A stretch of 36,706 nucleotides of DNA from contig JAICUM010000003.1 in the NCBI GenBank assembly GCA_025935855.1, forward strand, positions 1 through 36,706, written 5' to 3'. This document shows positions 31,917-36,706 of the stretch, piece by piece (position 1 is the first letter of the stretch; each line of letters opens with the position of its first letter). Under the pieces are notes generated by a model that did not search any database, was not told the DNA's origin, and saw only the letters and a program-made list of their open reading frames with translations. The position numbers and the translations under genes are program-made. The stretch is from Pirellulales bacterium. GTDB lineage: Bacteria > Planctomycetota > Planctomycetia > Pirellulales > Lacipirellulaceae.

Positions 31917-33965
31917 TTAAAACGTCAGCCAGCGGTACAGCGTGGCGCCGGCGTCGTGCAGCCAGACGTAGCCGAGCGAACGCTTGCCGCAGTGGACTTG
32001 CACCGACGCGGTCATTCCTGGCCGGGCTGCCGGCGGCACGTCACCGTCGAGCGCGATCCGGACCTTCACCGGCGGGGCTTCATTCTCCAATCCTTCCGGC
32101 TCCAGCGGCGCCGCGGAACTGATTTGAACGACATGGCCCTCATACGTTTGTTGCACGTCGCCGGCGAGCCGTAGGCTCACGGCTAGTTTTTCCGTTTCTT
32201 CTTGTTGTGCTTTAAGGACGTGGCCAATCTGCCGTTGGGGCACATCGGCGACAAGTTCCCAGCCACTGCCGGTGTCGGCTACAGTGAGCAGCGCTTGCCC
32301 GCGCTCGACGGGCCGCGAGGCGAGCAGGCTATCCACGTCGCGCGTCAGCACCTGCCCGGCGATCGGGCTGCGTAGCGTCAGGGCCTCGTGGTTCTGCTGC
32401 AGCAGCGTCCGCTGAGCCTGAAGGCTGGCCAAACGCTCTTCAAGCTGCCGCTGTTCGGCGGCCAGCGGCAGGCGATCTTCTGTTTGCTTGCTCTCCCGGA
32501 GTGTACGATCAGTCCGCGTGACAGCCAGGGCCTCCAGCCGTTTTTGGGCGGCATCGATTTCGCCCCGGACCTGCTGCAACTTGAGCGACAGTTCCGGATC
32601 GTTCAGCACGATGAGCACATCGCCCTTGGCGACCATTTGACCGTGTTTGACGTGTATCTCGCTAATCGAACCCGTGGCGGTCGCGAACACTTCTCGTTCA
32701 ACGGCGGCATGCACCGTAGCCGGCGCCTCCACATGAAAACCGGCCGGTACAAAAACGAGGGCCGCGATAACAGCCGCGATGGCGCCGACGACGGCCATCC
32801 TTCGCGTGAGCCGGCCGGGTTGAATGGCGTCATTGAACGCTTCCGACAACTTCAACAATGAGCGCATGGGAAAGCGGTCGAGCGCCGCCGCCCGACCCAG
32901 CGCCGGGCCGCACATCTCGCCAAGCTCCACGACCTGCTCGCGCCAGCCGGCAGGCGCCGCGGAATCGAAGCGCTCGGCGATCAAGACCGCATCGAAACTG
33001 CTCTTCGTGCTTCGCTTGAGCGATGTTTCAACTTCTTCGGGACCTGAGACTCGAAAAGCGATTGGCACACAGGCCAGTTCGCGTGCATGGGAGTGATCGA
33101 CGTGTTCCTCGAGCACCGCCGTCACGCTCGGCGGCAGGAGCTCTCCGTCCGGGTCGTCGGCCGGGTAACTTAGCGGTTCGCCCCATTTGGCGACTTGCTC
33201 GGCAAGCCGTTCGGTCCGATGGGCGTACTCGGTCCGCCGCTCGACGCGGCTGGCGCCGCTCGCGGCGAGAAGCCGCCAGCGTCCACCGCGTTTGACGAGG
33301 ACGCTGAGCCGGTCGCAGGAGAGGAGCCGGCGGCCTTCGTTGGCGATTTCGAAGGCCACGCCCTTGAGATCGCGCGGCGACTGAACTCGGCGCAAGAAAT
33401 CGGCCGCCTGTCGGTGGAGCAGGGCGCTCGCGCGCAGTTGGCGCAGCTCATCGAGCGCGTGGAAATCCTCGGCGACGTCGCCGAGCGTCGCGGCGAATTC
33501 CAGCCAGCCTTGCTGCACCAGCGGGCTTGACACGCCGGCGAACCACAGTTCAAAGGCCGCGACCGCGTAAAAGTGCTCGGCGGCGTCCTCGGCCGCAACT
33601 GGATTGGCAACCGGCGCCACCAAGCACTCAAGCTCTCCGGCGGCCGTCGCGTGAATTTCTGCGGCGTTAGTTTCGAATGCCGCGCCGATCCATTTGCGGC
33701 GCTGAGCGGGCTGGATGGAATCGATCTCAGCATTCGCTCTGCCGCTGGACGCCCATTGGCAGACGAGCTCCAGCGTACTATCGGAGCGCCGTCGCCAGGC
33801 CGCTCCGCCGACAGCGCCGACGGCCGCACCCGCTTCCGCTAGCAGCCGCCGGTAAAATTCGCGGACGTCTAATCCCGCGCGGGCGGCTGCGTGCTGGCGC
33901 TCGACGGCCGATTCCAGCTGCAGCCAGCTAGCAACAGGCGCATCGAGGTCGTCGCGGTCGGTCAT
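31917..33965 (-). CDS. Membrane adaptor with cytoplasmic GAF-like domain and periplasmic HlyD domain
   Basis: This 682-residue protein has about 390 residues before its single transmembrane helix (about 391-408, AVVGAIAAVIAALVFVPAG). Within it, about 190-355 resemble a GAF domain (LKGVAFEIANEGRRLLSCDRLSVLV, WRLLAASGASRVERRTE, ACVPIAFRV, DAVLIAERF); a first region at 30-175 may be a second, degenerate GAF. After the helix come HlyD parts: VHAAVEREVFATATGSISEIHVKHGQMVAKGDVLIVLND, a coiled coil, LRSPIAGQVLTRDVDSLL and a barrel ending in ARPGMTASVQVHCG. A sensor in the cytoplasm would thus be tied to an export adaptor. Bound ligand is unknown. It is the first gene of the minus-strand run and lies 281 bp from the divergent TolC-type gene. 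Confidence 0.88.
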   Translation of the reverse strand: MTDRDDLDAPVASWLQLESAVERQHAAARAGLDVREFYRRLLAEAGAAVGAVGGAAWRRRSDSTLELVCQWASSGRANAEIDSIQPAQRRKWIGAAFETNAAEIHATAAGELECLVAPVANPVAAEDAAEHFYAVAAFELWFAGVSSPLVQQGWLEFAATLGDVAEDFHALDELRQLRASALLHRQAADFLRRVQSPRDLKGVAFEIANEGRRLLSCDRLSVLVKRGGRWRLLAASGASRVERRTEYAHRTERLAEQVAKWGEPLSYPADDPDGELLPPSVTAVLEEHVDHSHARELACVPIAFRVSGPEEVETSLKRSTKSSFDAVLIAERFDSAAPAGWREQVVELGEMCGPALGRAAALDRFPMRSLLKLSEAFNDAIQPGRLTRRMAVVGAIAAVIAALVFVPAGFHVEAPATVHAAVEREVFATATGSISEIHVKHGQMVAKGDVLIVLNDPELSLKLQQVRGEIDAAQKRLEALAVTRTDRTLRESKQTEDRLPLAAEQRQLEERLASLQAQRTLLQQNHEALTLRSPIAGQVLTRDVDSLLASRPVERGQALLTVADTGSGWELVADVPQRQIGHVLKAQQEETEKLAVSLRLAGDVQQTYEGHVVQISSAAPLEPEGLENEAPPVKVRIALDGDVPPAARPGMTASVQVHCGKRSLGYVWLHDAGATLYRWLTF

Positions 33966-34246
33966 AAGCTCAGTATAGGCATCGCGCCGCGGAACTTACC
34001 CGCATTCGGCGCACACTTCGCGGGTCAAAACTTGCGAGCGATGGCATGCCGGCGCCATCCGCGCTGATGAGTCAAATCGGGCAAACTTTCTCTGTTGTAA
34101 CGAATTTAATGATTCTGACGGCCGTGCCGTGACGAAAACCAGTTCGAGGCTGCATGTTCTGCTACCTGTAGTCGAGTCTCTCCGAGACTCGAATCGCCGG
34201 TTTCTCCGAAACCGGCCTACAGCAGCCGGCTTACTCATCGCTCGTC
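33966..34246. promoter_or_regulatory. Divergent intergenic region between the adaptor operon and the TolC-type gene
   Basis: This 281-bp region must drive both the minus-strand adaptor run and the plus-strand channel gene, so it is the likely point of joint control. Only the double hairpin at 34166-34222 is clear. No convincing -35/-10 pair or operator was found by eye. Confidence 0.45.
34166..34222. repeat. Paired 9-bp-stem / TCC-loop hairpins bracketed by CTGTAG...CTACAG
   Basis: The first hairpin is tcgagtctc/gagactcga (34172-34192) and the second gccggtttc/gaaaccggc (34196-34216). Both have a perfect 9-bp stem and a TCC loop, though the stem sequences are unrelated. Outside them ctgtag (34166) and ctacag (34217) are complementary, so the whole can fold into a three-way junction. 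It ends 24 bases before the TolC-type ATG, close enough to be in its leader RNA. Confidence 0.75.
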
Positions 34247-36436
34247 ATGGCTTTTTTCCGACAACGGTCGCTCGTGTGGTCGCTCCTCGCCTGCCTAATG
34301 CTGGCGGAGGGGTGCCGGCTGCGCGACGAGAACGCGTTCAAAACGTGCGGCGACGAGTGCTACCGGGCGATGGCGTCGCAGATTGAGTATCCGGCCGTCT
34401 CGCAGTGTTCGGCGACGGACGCCGACTGGGCGTCGGCCGAGCCGGTGACGCTCACCTCGCCAACTGACATCAAGTACCGCGACATGACGCTGCAGGAAGC
34501 GGTGCAGATCGCGCTGACGCAGTCGAAAGTCATCCGCGACCTGGGCGGCAGCGTGCTCCGCTCGCCGGCGCAGGTCGAAACGTTCTGGGATCCGGCGGCG
34601 GTCGAGACTGATCCGCGGTTCGGCATCGACGCCGCGCTCAGTGCGTTCGACGCCCAGCTCTCGGCCAGCGCGTACGGCGCCAAGAACGACCGGGCGATCA
34701 ACAACGAGTTCTTCGGCGGCGGCACGCGGCTGTTGCAGCAGGACACGGCAACCGTGCAGGAGCAGTTATCGAAGAAGGCCGCCACGGGTTCGCAATTCGC
34801 TTTGCGGCATTACACGAACTACGACGCGAACAACGCGCCGAGCAACCTGTTCCCAAGCGCATGGACCACGTGGTTTGAGACCGAGGCCCGCCAGCCGTTG
34901 CTGCAGGGCGCCGGCACGACGTTCAACCGCATCGCCGGTTCGAGCAACATTCCGGGCTTGTACACCGGCGTACTGGTGGCCCGCGTGAACACCGACGTCG
35001 AGCTCACCGAGTTCGAAATGGCGGTGCGCGACCTGGTGAGCAACGTCGAGAACGCCTACTGGGACCTGTACTTCGGCTACCGCGACTTGGACGCGCGGAT
35101 CGCCGCCCGCGACGCGGCGCTCGATACGTGGCGGCGAATTCACGCGTTGTACGTGGCCAATCGCCGCGGCGGCGAAGCCGAGAAAGAAGCTCAGGCCCGC
35201 GAGCAGTATTACCGGTTCCAGGAAGACGTGCAGAACGCGCTTTCGGGGCGGCTGTTCCAAGGCACGAGCGTGAACAATGGTTCCAGCGGCGGCACGTTCC
35301 GGGCGATGGGCGGCGTGCAGGTGAGCGAACGCCGGCTGCGGATGCTGATCGGCCTGCCGCCAAGCGACGGCGCGCTCATCCGCCCGGCCGACGAACCGGT
35401 CACGGCGCCGATTCATTTCGATTGGCAGGAGATCAGCCGCGAGTCGCTGGTTCGCCGGGCGGAGCTGCGCCGGCAACGGTTCATGACGCGGCGGTATGAG
35501 CTGGAGCAGATCGCCGCGAAGAACTACTTGCTGCCGCGGTTGGATGCGGTGGGCTTGTACCGTTGGCGAGGCTTTGGCGACGACCTTTTGCACAGCGACA
35601 GCGCAGGCCGGGCGGAATTTGACAACGCGTACATGAACCTCACCAGCGGAAACTTCCAGGAATGGCAGATCGGCATGGAGCTGAACATGCCGCTGGGCTT
35701 CCGCCAAGGCTCGGCCGCAGTGAAGAACGCCGAGCTGCAACTGTGCCGGGCTCGGGCGATTCTGCGCGAGTCGGAACACCAGGTGCTGCACGACGCGGCG
35801 AACTCGGTCGGCGAGTTCGATCGCGCGATCGTCGTGGCGCAGACAACCGCTCATCGGCTGGATGCGGCGCGGGCTCAGCTGGCGGCGGTGCAGGCGGCGT
35901 TCGAGGCGGACAAGGCGCCGCTCGATTTGCTCTTGGAAGCCCAGCGGCGATTGGCCGACGCGGAAATTCGGCATTACCAGTCGCTGTCTGAATACGCGCT
36001 GGCAATCAAGAACGTGCATTACGCCAAGGGTACGCTCTTGGAATACGATGGCGTGGTGCTGAACGAGTCCCAGTGGCCGGCGAAGGCGTACGCCGATGCG
36101 GCGGAGCGGGAATCGCTGCGGTTCAAGCCGCGGCCGCTGAACTACGTTTCGTCGCGGGCCCCGCGGACGGCTGATGGGCCATACGATCAGCACTCGATGG
36201 TGCATGAGCTTGGACCGACGGCTTCGGCGGATTCGCAGCAAGGCGAGCCGACTCAGCCGCAGCAGCCCAACTCGGTGCAGCCGGCGCCGAGCGCCAACCC
36301 GAGCGAGCCAATCTCAACACCTCCGGCTGCACCGACGGCGCCGATCATTCCCACGTCGAATTCGACGCCGTTGTCGGCAAAGCCTGAGAACGCGCGGGAT
36401 CTGGCGGCAGCGCTGCAAGCGGCGGCAGAGCAGTAG
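34247..36436 (+). CDS. TolC-family outer membrane efflux/export channel protein
   Basis: The 729-residue protein has an N-terminal signal (LVWSLLACLMLAEGC); Cys23 could be lipidated, though the lipobox AEGC is unusual. Two related halves of the TolC fold are visible. The first has MTLQEAVQIALTQSKVIRDLGG, ARQPLLQGAG, LVARVNTDVELTEFEMAVRDLVSNVENAYWDL and RIHALYVANRRGGE. The second has LPRLDAVGLYRW, WQIGMELNMPLGFRQGSAAVKNAELQL, HRLDAARAQLAAVQAAFEADKAPLDLLLEAQRRLADAE and YALAIKNVHYAKGTLLEYDGV. It would form the outer-membrane exit duct used by the three adaptors encoded divergently. Length beyond a typical TolC (about 470) comes from inserts and a Pro/Ser-rich C-terminal tail of about 100 residues. 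The gene is read away from the adaptors and ends at a terminator shared with rlmN. Confidence 0.93.
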   Translation: MAFFRQRSLVWSLLACLMLAEGCRLRDENAFKTCGDECYRAMASQIEYPAVSQCSATDADWASAEPVTLTSPTDIKYRDMTLQEAVQIALTQSKVIRDLGGSVLRSPAQVETFWDPAAVETDPRFGIDAALSAFDAQLSASAYGAKNDRAINNEFFGGGTRLLQQDTATVQEQLSKKAATGSQFALRHYTNYDANNAPSNLFPSAWTTWFETEARQPLLQGAGTTFNRIAGSSNIPGLYTGVLVARVNTDVELTEFEMAVRDLVSNVENAYWDLYFGYRDLDARIAARDAALDTWRRIHALYVANRRGGEAEKEAQAREQYYRFQEDVQNALSGRLFQGTSVNNGSSGGTFRAMGGVQVSERRLRMLIGLPPSDGALIRPADEPVTAPIHFDWQEISRESLVRRAELRRQRFMTRRYELEQIAAKNYLLPRLDAVGLYRWRGFGDDLLHSDSAGRAEFDNAYMNLTSGNFQEWQIGMELNMPLGFRQGSAAVKNAELQLCRARAILRESEHQVLHDAANSVGEFDRAIVVAQTTAHRLDAARAQLAAVQAAFEADKAPLDLLLEAQRRLADAEIRHYQSLSEYALAIKNVHYAKGTLLEYDGVVLNESQWPAKAYADAAERESLRFKPRPLNYVSSRAPRTADGPYDQHSMVHELGPTASADSQQGEPTQPQQPNSVQPAPSANPSEPISTPPAAPTAPIIPTSNSTPLSAKPENARDLAAALQAAAEQ

Positions 36437-36447
36437 TCCGGATCATA

Positions 36448-36500
36448 TTTTCCTTTATTCGCTTTTTCCGCTTCAATGTCGGAAAAAGCGAAAGGAAAAA
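36448..36500. terminator. Bidirectional hairpin terminator between the TolC-type gene and rlmN
   Basis: A stem of about 20 bp forms between ttttcctttattcgctttt and its partner aaaaagcgaaaggaaaa, with a 2-3 base bulge and a loop around cttcaatgt. The arms are rich in T on one strand and A on the other, so each transcript ends its stem in a U-rich run. It lies between two convergent genes, 12 bases after the TolC-type stop. Confidence 0.7.
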
Positions 36501-36528
36501 AGGAGCCTTTAGGGCCTCCAATCGGCGG

Positions 36529-36706
36529 CTAAGTCGCGACGTCGACGCGTGAAGAAACACGAGCACGTTTTTCTGACGTTGCTCGATTCTCTTTCCGCAC
36601 CAACTGACCGCAGGCAGCGGTGATGTCGGCGCCGAGGCTGTAACGGATGGTCGTTTTTAGGCCGGCGGATTTGAGGCGGCGGCCGAAGGCTTCGCGCGTT
36701 TCGCGG
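36529..36706 (-). CDS. rlmN: Dual-specificity RNA methyltransferase RlmN, C-terminal end (partial)
   Basis: The last 58 codons of a minus-strand gene run off the window edge and are missing from the ORF track. The frame reads RETREAFGRRLKSAGLKTT, then IRYSLGADITAACGQL, and ends in a Lys/Arg-rich tail with TAG at 36529. The Cys in AACGQL is the conserved resolving cysteine of RlmN/Cfr radical-SAM enzymes (C355 in E. coli RlmN), which methylate A2503 of 23S rRNA and A37 of some tRNAs. The usual form of the motif is GDDIDAACGQL, so this match is close. The radical-SAM CxxxCxxC cluster would lie outside the window. RlmN is favoured over Cfr as the housekeeping member. Confidence 0.85.
   Translation of the reverse strand, partial: RETREAFGRRLKSAGLKTTIRYSLGADITAACGQLVRKENRATSEKRARVSSRVDVAT

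Overview
This GC-rich window looks like a piece of a Planctomycetota chromosome, probably from the Pirellulales and relatives. The signs are a giant secreted PKD-repeat protein with the N-terminal LEPR-type motif (LEPRRMLDA), a very large Ser/Thr kinase with a DWG in place of DFG and a long WD40 array, an archaeal-type phosphoglycerate mutase, a lineage-type secreted protein (YFEEINLERHGY), and many palindromic intergenic repeats. The organism call is inference from gene content, not from a marker gene. No tRNA, rRNA, CRISPR array or insertion sequence was seen. Most long ORF-track entries on the opposite strand are GC-rich shadows.

Layout. 1-5.1 kb is mostly housekeeping: a secreted papain-fold-like protein, pgi (minus), apgM (plus) and a signal peptidase I. 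5.2-7.2 kb holds two small toxin-antitoxin modules, one with an antitoxin too short for the ORF track, flanking a J-domain/leucine-rich-repeat protein. 7.5-10.3 kb holds a secreted serine beta-lactamase-like hydrolase and an exported MsrA/MsrB pair. 10.4-16.6 kb holds a Ppx/GppA-type phosphatase (plus) converging on a minus-strand run of nnrD, larB, an ExeA-type AAA ATPase, a ParA/CpsD-like protein with a degenerate P-loop, and a single-pass membrane protein. 16.8-27.3 kb is two giant minus-strand genes, the WD40 kinase and the PKD protein. 27.6-36.4 kb holds a small secreted planctomycete-type protein and then a probable envelope export cluster: a site-2-protease/HlyD fusion, a HlyD adaptor, a GAF/HlyD adaptor (all minus) and a divergent TolC-type outer-membrane channel. 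The window ends in the C-terminus of rlmN (minus), which faces the TolC gene across a shared hairpin terminator.

How it may fit together. pgi and apgM are glycolytic. The Msr pair would repair oxidised methionine outside the cytoplasm. The M50-HlyD, HlyD, GAF-HlyD and TolC proteins together have the parts of a tripartite export system, but no ABC, RND or MFS pump is encoded here. In their place is an intramembrane-protease-like subunit, and one adaptor carries a sensor domain. This is the best candidate in the window for an incompletely described system; its substrate is unknown.

A second layer is structural DNA. There is a roughly 160-250 bp dispersed inverted repeat with three near-complete and two partial copies, two of which run into coding sequence. 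There is also a set of 9-bp-stem/TCC-loop hairpins with unrelated but self-complementary stems, a perfect 28-bp palindrome in frame inside a gene, and a palindrome cluster between two convergent genes.
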